DNA from: Tilletia caries
Taxonomy: Eukaryota > Basidiomycota > Exobasidiomycetes > Tilletiales > Tilletiaceae
Reading direction: 5' to 3'
NCBI GenBank assembly: GCA_032718865.1
Contig: JALUTQ010000004.1
Coordinates: 1,674,001-1,738,000, forward strand
DNA: 64,000 nt
The notes below the pieces were generated by a model that worked only from the letters and a program-made list of their open reading frames with translations, was not told the origin of the DNA and ran no database searches. Every line of letters starts with the position of its first letter. Within the stretch, counting starts at the first letter, position 1. The translations under genes and the position numbers were made by a program. Of this stretch, positions 43,554 through 55,017 are shown in pieces.

Positions 43554-43982
43554 ATTTTCCTCAACTTCGTAGCGGAATCTCTTCTTCCTCGCCTTTGAGG
43601 ACTCTCTCCACTCGAGGGGTCTGTCGTATGGGCCAGCCCGCGCCCGGCCCATTGATTCGCACCCCGCCCCACCCTCCCTGTTCATCTCCCCTCCCACCCT
43701 ACCATACACAGGTGTATCATTATTCACCCATCCCATAGGCCAAGGATTCTTCATTCAGGCATCCAACATCTTTCATGGCGCGCGAGCGCATTGTATCCCC
43801 ACCAACCGAGTTTGATCGTAAGAAGCGGGTGAGGCGGTGAGCGAGAGATGGCGTTCGTTTGAACCCAGGTCCGATTTGCGAAGCGAGGGAGCAAGAACAA
43901 AGGGAAGGAAACGTTCAACCACAGCCGCTGGAATTTCTGACCATCGTTCCTCATCACCATCACACCTCCAACGCGAAACAAG
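43554..43982. other. spacer between secreted protein and PITH gene
   Basis: 3' UTR of one gene and promoter of the next, both plus strand. Nothing further recognised. Confidence 0.4.
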
Positions 43983-44987
43983 ATGTCACACGATCATCAG
44001 CACTGCGGACACGAGCACCACGACCATGGCGGGGACGACGATCACCTGAAGCCGGGCGAGGTAAGTTGAGGAGAACTTAAGCCTCTAGAATTCACTTCAG
44101 GGCCGGCAGGATTTCAGTACGAGCTTACGCGCACGGATCAACCGACCATCCTCGTTTCTCTCTTTTTTCTCTGTCTTTCTTCGCTGGACCTCGTCCTGGC
44201 TGAAGGGTCAGCAAGATTTCCTGTATGCAAAGATCGACCGGGAGGGCGTCACTGCCCTGAACGAGAAAGAGCCGGTATGTTGAGCCCTTCTCCTGTGAAA
44301 ATCATCAGCGAGATCGCCCCCACCCCTCATCCCCATCTTTCTCTCCCTCTCTCACACTTCCCAAAAAAGGGAATGGGCGCGAAGACGATCAAGCCCTGGG
44401 ACCGCCGTCAGGACGAGACAGCCTACCTAGAGACCGACGCAGACGACCAAACGATCATCCGAATCCCCTTCACAGGCGTCGTCAAACTGCGCTCGCTCTT
44501 CCTCAAGGCAGGCCCCGCGACCCATACCCCAGACGCGATCTACCTGTTCCCGAATGTAGAGACGATGGACTTTGCCGATGCGGAGGCGGCTGTGGAGGAG
44601 AGTGGTGGGGGGAAAGGGCCCGCGCAGAAGTTGGAGAGTATCGCGGTTACGAGGGAGGTGGTCGAGTACCCGCTCCGCCCGGCCAAGTTCTCCAACGTCC
44701 ACACGCTCACGCTGTTCGTCCCCCGGAGTCTGGGCGAGGAAACGACGCGGATCTACTTCCTGGTGAGCAAGCCTCCCCCCCCGGCCCCTTCTCTCGCTGA
44801 CTGTCTTCGGATGTGGCGATACGGGGCTAATCATGTTTTCTGCATATTTCAGGGCTTCAAAGGAGAGTGGAGCGATGTCAAGCGGGAAGGTCCTACGAAC
44901 ATCATCTACGAGTCCGCTCCGCAGCTCAAGGATCACACCAAGGTTCCCGGCACCGGGTCCGGCGCGTACGACTTTGGTACAGGCTGA
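43983..44987 (+). CDS. PITH-domain protein (PITHD1 family)
   Basis: Four exons (43983-44060, 44206-44274, 44370-44762, 44853-44987) give 224 residues. The protein starts with a His-rich [17 protein letters not shown] and then has the complete PITH (DUF1000) domain: [70 protein letters not shown] and [12 protein letters not shown]. The PITH domain binds the proteasome in thioredoxin-like TXNL1, and stand-alone PITHD1 proteins are thought to act as proteasome-associated or regulatory factors. Length and order match the animal protein closely. It is convergent with the eIF2-beta gene, with about 260 bases between stops. Confidence 0.93.
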
Positions 44988-45249
44988 AGGAAAAGCATCA
45001 GGTTCCAGAAGAAAATGAGAAAAGAAAACCACCCGTCCTTGTGCATCATGCAGTTCTGTGAAGTCTCTGACGACAGGTCTACTATGGTGGCTGAGGCGAA
45101 CGCAATGATGGTTGCTTGAGATTTTTTGAATGGACTGAGGACCTCTCCCACGTGTGAAAACAAAGGGAGGGGCAAACATTGGGCGAGAACGAGAGCTCTG
45201 GGAGCGGCACCCGCGGGAGACTCGATGAATACGTCGATCGTGGATGCGA

Positions 45250-46619
45250 TCAGCCCATCTTTTTCCTCTTGGTAGTCTGCGCCTGGAAACCGGTCTTGAT
45301 GGCGGAGACGGAGCGTTGAGATCCGCATGATTCGCATGTCATGAAGTAAATGCGGTTCTCCTTCGTGAGCAGTGTCTTGGGCGACTTGCACGTCTTGCAA
45401 GTAACGTATTCGACTGAAGAAAGGAGACGGACGTGAGTCGGACGTGAGTAGATGAACTTTTGTTCCGGATCGGAGCAAAAAACAAAGGGAAGGTGCATCC
45501 CACTCACCGATGTATGTTCGCAGCACATGCTCGATCTGCTTCTGGGTGAAGCGACCCTTGATGATAAGCCGTTGAGAGCCGTCGAGGGAACCAAGGGTAC
45601 CCAACTCGGCAAAGAGATACTGGATGACGTGCTCAGGCTGCCGGTGCATGCGCTTGCAAATCTCATACAGATTAGCGAACATGGTCTTCTTCGAACCATC
45701 ACGCTGGACCGCAGGCGGTGCGATGGTGTACTTCTTCCGGTCCCCAGACAGGGCCGGGTTCTGTGTGCGGAGCGTCTTGAAGATGCGAGCGAGAAGTTCC
45801 TGGTAGGTGTAGTCGCGGTCGGAGCCGAGCCATGCTTCGGGCGCGTCTGCGGCTGGGTCGGCGCCGTCTGCGGCGCCGTCGTCGTGTGCGAAGGGGTCGT
45901 CGCCGAGGTCTGCGTCATCGTCCAAGCGGGGTGCGGCTCCGGCTTCACCATCGGCTCCTTCCCCGTCGGCACCGTCGAGCTCCTTCTCGAAGGCGTCGAG
46001 ATCGAAGGTCTTCTTCTTCGACTTTTTGGTCTTCTTCTTCAGGTCGCCGAACTGAGGCGATGGGAGACGATCCGCGTCAGAAGTGAGTAAAATACTGAAG
46101 GACCTTGGCCTGGGAAACAGACGAAGATACTCACGTCTAGATCGCCCTCGGCACCTCCCTCTGCGGCGCCTACTGCAGGCTCTGCGCTCTTTTCTCCGCC
46201 CTCGTCCTTTGTGGTTCGGGAACCAGAGTCAGCACGTCGAGATGCAACAAGGGAGCATTGGATCAACCAGGAGGGGAAGAACTCACGAGGTCGAGCAGCA
46301 TAACCTTCTTCTTCTTGCTCTTCTTCTTCAATCCATCGAAGAGCTCTGCGCCGTCATCCCCAGGGGCGGCAGCTGGTGCCACAGCAGCGTCTGCAGCTGC
46401 GGGTGTCTGTTCAGCTGATGCCGCCGCGTGCGCTGCTGGTGCCGATGCCGAAGCTGCGGGTGCTTCCGCTGATGCTGTTTCTGCTGCTGCTGCTGATGCT
46501 GAATCGTCCTGTGCTGGTGAGCTCTTCTTGAGCTCCTCGTCAAACTCGTCGAGGATGATGACCTTCTTCTTCTTCTTCTTGACCAGCGAAGGGTCGAACA
46601 GAGGTTCTTCGGACGCCAT
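45250..46619 (-). CDS. SUI3: translation initiation factor eIF2 subunit beta
   Basis: Four exons (46619-46287, 46206-46135, 46051-45508, 45413-45250) give 370 residues. Three lysine boxes are present: KKKKKK (14-19), KKKSKKKK (about 97-104) and [10 protein letters not shown] (about 140-149). These contact eIF5 and eIF2B-epsilon. The core follows with [19 protein letters not shown], a helix-turn-helix-like section and a C-terminal C2-C2 zinc ribbon ([22 protein letters not shown]). eIF2 carries initiator Met-tRNA to the 40S subunit. Ala-rich linkers between K-boxes are longer than usual. Confidence 0.96.
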
Positions 46620-47429
46620 GGTTCGCTGGAGGTGCTTTCGGTGCAGATGTCTCTTCGCTGTAGATGTTCGCTGTGTGCTGCCTTTGCTGCTGCTGCTGCT
46701 GAGTGCGAAGGTCGATGGCTGTGGCAGGCAGCAAGATGAGAGATGAGAGGCGAGCCAGGCAGGAAGATGAGCGTCGACTCATAAAGGTCACGTGATGCAG
46801 AATGCAGAATGCCTTCTGAGCTATTTTTGAAAATACACTTTCCAGCATTCCCGAAGGCTTCCGCTTCATCCTCACTCACTCGCACTCGCACTCACTCACA
46901 CTCAGACTGCTCGCACCTCCAGTCACTTACACCCAGGCGGCGAACACAGCGAAGTAGCAAGTGTCCTCCTCCGTCCTCTCATACCCGTCCGCGTCGAGAA
47001 TCCGCACATTCCGCTCCGAGGTGAGTTCGTGCGCGTCCAGCTGCTATAGAGGGAGTGACGGTCACTCACCATCCTTCGACTTTCTCTTCTTCCTTCCCTA
47101 ACCTCTCCCTCCGGACCATCGCTCCATTCATCGTCGACCATCGCCAACGGATGCATCTCTGCGTGTCCTTATCGCTCGCCCCGACTGCTTGGCTGCATCT
47201 GCTGCTGCGATGCTGCTTTCCATCGCGGCCTCGTACGAATCGCACCTCGAACGATGCGCGCCCCTCCATCCGATGCGGCACACTCGCGGTCGGTGTCTAT
47301 ATATGCGGTACTTCGTTCTTCCGGATCCACTTCCATCTGGCATTGCCATTGCGCGGAACATGCGGACATCCTGATGGAATTGCGCTCTGGTTGAATTTTG
47401 CACTCGCTCCCACGTAACCTCGATTCTGG
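46620..47429. promoter_or_regulatory. divergent promoter, eIF2-beta (-) / ATP synthase gamma (+)
   Basis: It contains CACTCGCACT-type short repeats near 46880-46905. No clear TATA box and no gene. Divergent geometry suggests a bidirectional promoter. Confidence 0.4.
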
Positions 47430-48553
47430 ATGACCCCATCCGCACTCCAGATGGCTTCCCTCGCTCGCTCCGCTCGCCCCTTGGTGGGTGCCGCTGCCCC
47501 CCTGGCCGCTGCCCGCTCCTTCTCCGCCTCCGCAGCACAACAAGCCACCCTCCGTGAGCTTGAGCAACGAGTCAAGTCGGTCCGGAACATCGAGAAGATC
47601 ACCAAGTCCATGAAGATGATTGCGACCACCAAGCTCAACAAGGCCACCACTGCCATGCAGGCTGCCAAGGTCTACGGCAAGGCCAACGGTGGTAGGTTCA
47701 TCACCAAATTTGTCGCAATATACATTCCCAGCTGATGAACTGTATTCTCTCTCTCTCCCAGAGATCTTCACTAACTCCGAGGCCCTTGCACCATCCGGTG
47801 GCCGAGAGCTCTTCATCGTTGTCTCCTCCGACAAGGGTCTCTGCGGCGGTATCCACTCCTCCGTCTCCAAGCGGACCCGTGCCGAGCTCGCCAAGATCAG
47901 CCCCACCGCCGCCGACCCGGACTCGCCCGAGGGTCCCGCCATCGTCGTCCTCGGCGAGAAGTCCAAGGCTCAGCTACAGCGTTCGCTCAAGAAGAACCTT
48001 GCCCTCTCCTTCTCCCAGGTCGGCCGTGATGTGCCTACGTTTGCGGATGCGGCTGCCATTGCCGACATGATCTTCAAGTCGAACCTCAAGTTTGACAAGG
48101 TGAACATCGTCTACAACAAGTTCCTTTCTGCGCTCTCCTTCGAGTCCGACATCCTCGAGGCTTTCAGCGAGAAGGCTCTCCGCGACGCACGTATGTTTCT
48201 ACACTCCCCCCCCTCCTCCCCCCTGCACTTTCCATATGCTCGCTTTTTCATTGCTTATTCACACTACTTGACATTCCAAACTGCACGGACTACCAACAGC
48301 CAAGTTCGACCTCTATGAGCAGGAGGAGGACGTCACCAAGGACCTCGCCGAGTTCTCTCTCGCCAACGCCATCTTCGCCGCCCTGGTCGAGGGCCACGCC
48401 TCCGAGATCAACTCGAAGCGTAACGCCATGGACAACGCATCCAAGAACGCCGGTGACATGATTGCCGCCCTCCAGATGCAGTACAACCGTGGTCGCCAGG
48501 CTTCGATTACCAACGACTTGGTCGACATCATCACCGGTGCTTCTGCTCTCTGA
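47430..48553 (+). CDS. ATP3: mitochondrial ATP synthase F1 subunit gamma
   Basis: Three exons (47430-47691, 47762-48190, 48300-48553) give 314 residues from the first ATG; an in-frame ATG at 47451 (MASLARSARPLV) gives 307 and looks the better presequence start. The F1 gamma signature is seen at both coiled-coil ends: RVKSVRNIEKITKSMKMIAT near the N-terminus and RNAMDNASKNAGDMIAALQM at the C-terminus. VVSSDKGLCGGIHSSVSK lies between them. The subunit is the rotor shaft of F1Fo ATP synthase in the matrix. The last exon junction reads RDA|PKFDLYE. Confidence 0.95.
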
Positions 48554-48934
48554 GCAGATTTATCCATACAGATGGAAAAGTCTGGGAAAGGCGAGAGCTC
48601 CTTTTTCTTTTGCCCTTTCCCGGAAGTCGTCGTTGTCCAGTTTGGGAGAGACCTGGGTCAGATCATCTATCTGTCACAGCGATTTCTCGGGACCCCTCTT
48701 TCTCTAGAGCAAAAGGAAAACAATACTGCTTGACATTCTACATTTCGCTCTTTGTGTGTGTGTGTGCGTTGGCCAATGTCAGAGTCAAGTGAGAGGCTGA
48801 TGTGTATGATCACCATGTCTGTGCGAATGGATGATCACTCTCTTGAGGAAGCTCGCAGCTCATCGCCGCATTCGAACGGCTCCCACCAACACAAGGCGCG
48901 CTGATTCGAAACGCAAGAGAGTTGTGCGCTCGCA
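48554..48934. other. spacer between ATP3 and LSM4
   Basis: 3' UTR and LSM4 promoter; a short TG repeat lies at about 48755-48768. Nothing else seen. Confidence 0.4.
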
Positions 48935-49820
48935 ATGGTGAGTGTCTGGACGCGGATCGTGCGCGCGCGCGCGTGCTGATTGCTGATCATCCTGTTCCCC
49001 TTCTCCCCTGCCCCCTTGCATTGATGCCTGCGCTCTCCCATCCCGGAATTCTCACAGCTTCCGCTTTCGCTCTTAAATGCTGCCCAAAACAAGCCCATGG
49101 TCAGTTACTCCCAAGCCTCTCCCCCCACAAGGCCGCGCGTTCTTTGGGGGACCAGACGTAACTCACATCCGCTCTGATACCTTTCTACCGCCAAATCAGC
49201 TCGTCGAGCTCAAGAACGGCGAGACGTTCAATGGCCACCTGGTCGCATGCGACAACTTTATGAACCTCACCTTGCGCGAGGTGTACCAGACAGGAGCGGT
49301 GAGCTTGGGAATCTCCTCTCCCTTCTTGTCCTCCTTCCCTGATGTGATCAAGCGCGGTGGAGCTGACATCGTCTGTGTTTGGACGGGTCTCTGTCTTGCA
49401 ACCAGACTGGCGAGCAATTCTGGAAGATGCCTGAAATATACATCCGCGGTTCAACAGTGAGCACCCAACCTGCACTCCTTCCGCCCCGTCCGCCCTCTTT
49501 CCTTTCACTTTGAGTCGCATCTCCCCTCCCAATCTAACCCCCCAACTTTCATCGCCCTTCCCCTCCAGATCAAATACTGCCGCGTAGCCGACTCCGTGCT
49601 AGACTCCGTCCGCGAATCAGAAGAACACGCCCGCAAGCTGCGACAACAGCAGGCGCAGGCGAGCGGGACCAGTGGGAATGTCGGGTTAGGAGCCCGTGGG
49701 GACGGAGGTCGTGGCGGTGGGCGTGGGGGGAGAGGAGGAGGCGGTGGGGGGAGAGGGGGCGGGAGAGGTGGCGGGCCTGGAGATGGGTCGAGAGGTCGAG
49801 GCAGAGGTCGAGGGCAGTGA
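48935..49820 (+). CDS. LSM4: U6 snRNA-associated Sm-like protein LSm4
   Basis: Five exons read 48935-48937 (the ATG alone), 49058-49099, 49200-49298, 49406-49456 and 49569-49820, giving 148 residues. The Sm fold is complete: [14 protein letters not shown], then Sm1 [14 protein letters not shown] with [12 protein letters not shown], and Sm2 [21 protein letters not shown]-terminal tail of Arg/Gly-rich (RGG-type) repeats of about 50 residues follows. LSm4 belongs to LSm2-8 (U6 snRNA, nucleus) and LSm1-7 (mRNA decapping, P-bodies); the RGG tail is used for P-body assembly in yeast. Starting at the lone ATG exon is required because the conserved LPLSLL begins directly after a CAG acceptor. Confidence 0.93.
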
Positions 49821-50553
49821 TGGACTCCACCCTCAGAAGGAGCTACGGACGGCGACGGAGATGGCGTCTTACTGCAACCTGTCTTTTCGAAGCTTTGCGC
49901 CCAATCCAACGCAACTCAACTCTTCAAAAACGATGACTCTGTCGAAGCGTCGAAGCAACAGCGCCAAATGGTCGATGGCCAGAAACCCGAACGTGCGGTT
50001 CCGCCGCAGTGAAAAGGACTCTCACAGGTTCACAAGCGGGACTGAGATATTGAGATATTGAGACCTTGAGGTCGCTGTGCATTCCAGAGCGCAGACACAG
50101 CAAGGTTGAGGGACAAGCTAGGAATGAAATAGATGTAGGCACTGAAATCGAAGGCAGAAAGCGAAGGTCCAACAAGCGAGAGTAGTGGTGATGTGTGTGT
50201 GTGTGTACAGTCTTGAGGTAACATAAAAGGAACCGAAGAAATGTGCGACTGGGTCCCCTTCTCGCCGGGGGCTTCCAGAGTCCGAGATAGGTTCGCGCAA
50301 AAGTTTGAAGTCGAAAAGTTGAAGCAGGTCAGACAGAGAGAGACCGGCAAGAGTGAAGGCGTGGAAACGGGCATGGGTTAGCGCGATGGAGATGTTCAGG
50401 ATCGTCCATGCTTGAAGGCTTCGATTAAAAGGTAGGCGCGATGTCGAAAAGAAAGAAGGGGAGACGTCCCCCTTCCTTGGCCTTGAGAGTGTGTCGAACG
50501 AAAGGGCCCGAAAGGGAGTATCGCCAAGTCCCGAGTCGAGGGTGTAGAAAAGA
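49821..50553. other. convergent spacer, LSM4 (+) / CRAL-TRIO gene (-)
   Basis: 3' UTR sequences; a short GT repeat is near 50193-50207. No gene seen. Confidence 0.4.
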
Positions 50554-53500
50554 TCAATGAGGGATGCCATCCTCATCATAAACGACCTGCCCGATCGGGT
50601 CCTCCCCGACTCCGCCAGGTATCAAGGCAATCGTGCCAGGGTCTACGCTCTTCCGCGGCGGCGCCTCGACAGCGGGCTCAGCTGCATCTTCGAACGTCTG
50701 CTCAGAAGAGTCCGACACCACCTCCATTCGCCTCTTCCTTCTTGATGATGATGATGTTGATGGTGATGAGCGACAGGCGTCTCCGCTGCTGCTGCCGGTC
50801 GAAGTCCTCGCGGCGACGTCCCCGTTCGGTCTGGGTGTTGTCGGATCAGGGGCGAACAAGACGCGAGCCGGCAGTTCACCTGGCCGCTTCTCGTCGACTC
50901 CGCTCCCTTTTTCCTCAGCTCCCTCATCGCCCCCCTCCTCATCGCCATCGTCCCCATCAACTTGTTTCCCGTCCTCTCGGGATTGATCACTCTCCTCACC
51001 CGGCGGCCCTTCCCGAGACGGTGTTGAAGGCCATCCCGTGCCCGCCTTTTCAGCACCCAAGGCCGCCCGAGCCGAGGCAGCATCGCTCCCGAAACCGTGT
51101 CCAAACCTGCGATCGGCTTTCGACGGACTACCCACACCAAAAGTAGTGGTTGAGGTCGAACCCCGTAGCCGACTCTTCATCGCAGTACCGCCGGAAGTGC
51201 CGACGATGGCGAGACCGGAAGACGATCCAAACACATCTTCGTCGGTATCCGAGAAGTCCCTTGTCTGTTGTGTCCGCGTGCCTTTGCTGTGCCCGTTTAG
51301 CGAAGGTGGCGACAACAGCACCTCGGTCTTCCCGTTCACGTCGTCCTCTTCCGACGATGATGCTAGCCCATTCCCGAGGGCAGGAGCATTGTCAAAGATG
51401 TCTCGCATGGGCATTGGCCTGCCATTCGCCGCCTCCCAGCTACCGTCAAAGGTGGTGAAGTTCCCCGAACTCCTCTCAGTCGGTTTGCGATCCCGTTTGC
51501 GCCCCCTCCGTGCGGACCGACTGCCGGGACTCAGCGGCGACGCCGCCATGCGCTGTTCTGCCAAAGAAAGCGCCGCCAACCGCTGCGCCTCCTCTATCAG
51601 CGACATACTCTGTTTGAGCACGGGCAGGCTCGTGCCTTGGCCAAACATCTGGTAATCGAGCGACCCGTCCGCTTGAGGATATGTCCATAGAATGGTACCG
51701 TCCGTTCTCCAGACGTGCCAACGCGTGTACTTGCTTTTTCCCACAGTGAAAGGCATCCATTCGAGCCAGGCGACTCGTAGTCGCGTAGCGTCGACATCGC
51801 GTTGTGCGCGCAACTCGTCGGCTCCATCAGGCTCGTCTTCCTCGATGGAGAGATTGGAATTGGACCCAAAAGCGTGTACTTTGAAAGTCCGGATGTTCCG
51901 CGGTGGCGCTTGCAGGTACGCGCGTATCAGGGCTTTCGTCGACTTTTCGAACTCGCCTGCTCGTTGGAAGTAAACGGCCCGGAGCTCCTCGCTCTGCGCT
52001 TCGTTCTCGAGAATCAAGTCATTCTCGTTGGGATCAGGTTCTAAAGCGACGTGCGAAGCAAGCTGTCAGCTGAATGATTCGATTCATGGCACGGACGCGG
52101 CCGCGGTCTGGCGAGGGACTCACCAGGATATGTGTAATCCCATTGCATATCTCCACTCATCGTGGAGCGCGGCAAGTGAGAGGCCGGAATATGTTCGCTG
52201 AGCTCCTCAGCAGTGGAGGTGAATCGCACCTTGTCGCGAACGACTGGGTCGAGCAAGGGACGAAGAATGGTCCAGATCGGCTTGAAGAACCAGGGGGCGT
52301 GATGGACGTAGACTCGCTCGAGCGTCTCTGGCCAGTACATTTCCATTGACTTGACGAGGAAGAAGACGCACCACCAGTCCATATTCCGCAGTCCGAAGTT
52401 GGTCATGTTGAAGCATACGATTTTGCGGGAGACGGGGGGAGGCATCAACATGCCAAGCCATTCTTGGAACAAGATGATGGCTCGTTTTCTGGGTGGTGAT
52501 GAGGATGGAAGAAGCGCATGATCAGCCATCATACCCAGCTATAGGCATACGCGCCACAATGATGCGGAAGGGAAGGGCGGTAAACTCACAATTCTTCCTG
52601 GGTCTGATTTGACGCAAAATGTCTGGCGACTTCGATATAGCATACAGGCAAGCCATCCTTAGATGCTCCCCAACAGTACGCAATGCCGTTGCGGTACACC
52701 TTGGCCCCGCCTACAGTTTTGACGAGGTCAAGTTCTCCTCGCTTGACGAGTCCAAACACATCGTTCCTGTTTGGGCCGAGGGAAGTGAATAAAAGATGGG
52801 TCAGAACTTAGAAGCCACGTGGACACGTCGGTTTTGAGTCAGGTCCTGGGGTCACTTCGGGCCCGAGTAGGTGAACTCACTCGAAACGGAAGGAGGCAAT
52901 GTTGCCGATGACGGCCAGTGCGCGGTCGACATTCCACTTTCGAGCTCGGAGACATCTGAGCATGAAAGTGTCTGGGTGTTCTCCCTACGTGACGGAGAGT
53001 TGACATGAGCACAGGAGAGATGCATTAAGAGTCAGAACATTCCACCATGGGCTTCTCCCCACTTTCGAGACCAAGGACATAAGAGACTCACCTTGATGAC
53101 CTCCCAGAAGACAGTGCGCAGACGGGCGCCTCCGTATCGTTGAAGGAAGAGATTCATCTCCTTGGCTTCGACTGCGCCGCGCATCTGATCTTTGACGCGA
53201 TCATCCTTGGCAATGTGGGAACCATTATTCCTGATCCTGTGATACTTTTCGAGCGCTGGATCGCTTGGCACTGGGGTCGAAGCTCGGTAGGGAACGTGAT
53301 AGCCGGCATCGAGTTGATCGTTCGAGGTTCGGCGTGCTCCAACGGCAGCAGCGGCTACGGCGGAATGAGCATGACCGCCTGCGGGGCCAAAAGTATCACC
53401 GCTGTCGTGATGACCATGATGATGGCCGTTCGCGTGAGAGTGGGTGAGCCTTGTGGTTGTGCCATTTGCATTGACAAAGCTGCTGTCGGGGTTGAAATGC

Positions 53501-53810
53501 GTGTCGGTAGAAGAGCCCATCCCGACCTTTTCAGAGGTTAGACCATTCTGCTGGGATCCGTATCGGGCGTGCCCTGTGGACTGTGGTTGGTATCCGCCCT
53601 GTCCGCCCTCGCAAGCCTCGATGAAGCGCTTCCATAGCAGCAGAAGCGCGCGATTCTGTGCGGAGCTGAGGTTGCCTTTGGTGATGAAAGGGCGCGCAGG
53701 AGGGCAGAAGAAGAAGAAGAAGCGATCAGTTACAGCCAGCACCGATCAATGTATGCGCTGCCCTGACGGGGACGAAGGAAGCAATGCTCACCTCTATGTC
53801 CAGAGTCCAT
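50554..53810 (-). CDS. Sec14-like CRAL-TRIO lipid-transfer protein
   Basis: Six exons (53810-53792, 53675-53092, 52984-52881, 52766-52590, 52488-52124, 52040-50554) give 911 residues. An N-terminal helix (QNRALLLLWKRFIEACEG) and a His/Gly/Ser-rich insert precede the CRAL-TRIO-N helix bundle (PDTFMLRCLRARKWNVDRAL). The CRAL-TRIO lipid-binding domain follows: GLPVCYIEVARHF, ILFQEWLGMLMPP, VCFNMTNFGLRNMDW, YWPETLERVYVHHAPWFFKP and DKVRFTSTAEELSEHIPASH. Such proteins exchange phosphatidylinositol or related lipids between membranes; the layout resembles yeast Csr1/Sfh2. The last about 400 residues are Ser/Asp/Glu-rich and disordered, with SP/TP sites. The cargo lipid is not predictable. Confidence 0.9.
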
Positions 53811-55017
53811 TGTGGGCCTCAGGAACGATGAGCGTTATGGCTGACGATGGCGAAGTGTGTTAATGAATGCCAGATACGTGGGTGGGGGAGGTCTCAGCCG
53901 GGGGAGTATGCGCACGTAAAGAGCAGAGTAAGGGGAGGGTAACGTCGGCTGGCGGCGATGGCACTCCACAGAGGCAGGCGAGCTGGTCCAGCGTTCAGTC
54001 ACTCAACGTGCGGATGACAAGAGTCCAGACAAGAAGGACGAGGTCGGTTGGGAATTGGGATCTGCAATCACTTCCGGAATGAGTGATACACTACCCCGGA
54101 AATGAGGTACTTGACCGTGTTAGATCGGTCCCGCCATATGCAGCATGCTCCAAGCCTCCAACAAGACCCAAGCAGCAGCCTCCCTGGTTCCTATCAGCAA
54201 TGAATAATGAATCCGCCTCATACGTTTACATCAAGCACACGCCCCTTCCCGGCGGTGTCTCCCCACTCCCCAGGCGGCCAGGCCCAGGCAGGGTCTCGTA
54301 GCTGTCTTATAACGCGTGCCAATTCATCAATGCTTGGCCTTGCTGAGCGCTGAGACGGAACACACAAGGCGTGGTCCGTGGTCCGCGTGGCGGCTCAAAC
54401 CCTCCCAAAAAACAGGCACCTGGAAAAGCCCTTACCCTACTCTAGTTTATATCTGTCACCTGGCTGCGAGTCGCGACTAATGACTACTGACTACTGACTC
54501 GCGACAGACGAGAAAAGCAACAGGGAACGAAGAGCTTTTTGCATTATATTTTCGCCGGGAGGCAGCGACGGGGGGGAACAGATTGAGATACGTATATGGC
54601 CGAGTTTAGCAGTTGGGGTCACTTGGGTGTTTACGAAGGAGAGTAATAGAGGTGGGAGAAGGGAAGGGAAGAAAAGTTGGCACCCATCTTGCGTGCCCTG
54701 AGTTGGAGGTCCGATGTTGTGCTCCTTCAGCGGAACGACAGCGGAAGTTCAGGCGCCTGGGGTATGCTGGAGCAAGGCCATCCATCGTGAGCCCAGCCCG
54801 TTTACATGGTGACGATGGGAAAAGAAGCGTGATGTATTGGTTCGAAAGTTGCACTTGGTGTGATCATATTGGTGTCGTGTGGACTTGCGGCGATGAACGC
54901 AAACCGTGGAACAGCTTCGTTCGCGGTCGAGGTCGAAGTCAACGTCGGGGTCGAGGACGGGTGCGGTAAAAGGTCGAACTTCAGCTGGTGGAAGCGATCC
55001 ACAGCCTTGGTTCCAAA
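53811..55017. other. 1.2-kb spacer between CRAL-TRIO start and glycogenin stop
   Basis: Both genes are on the minus strand. Visible: a CTACTGACTACTGACTC triplet-like repeat near 54483-54500 and a purine-rich tract near 54640-54680. I find no gene. Confidence 0.4.
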
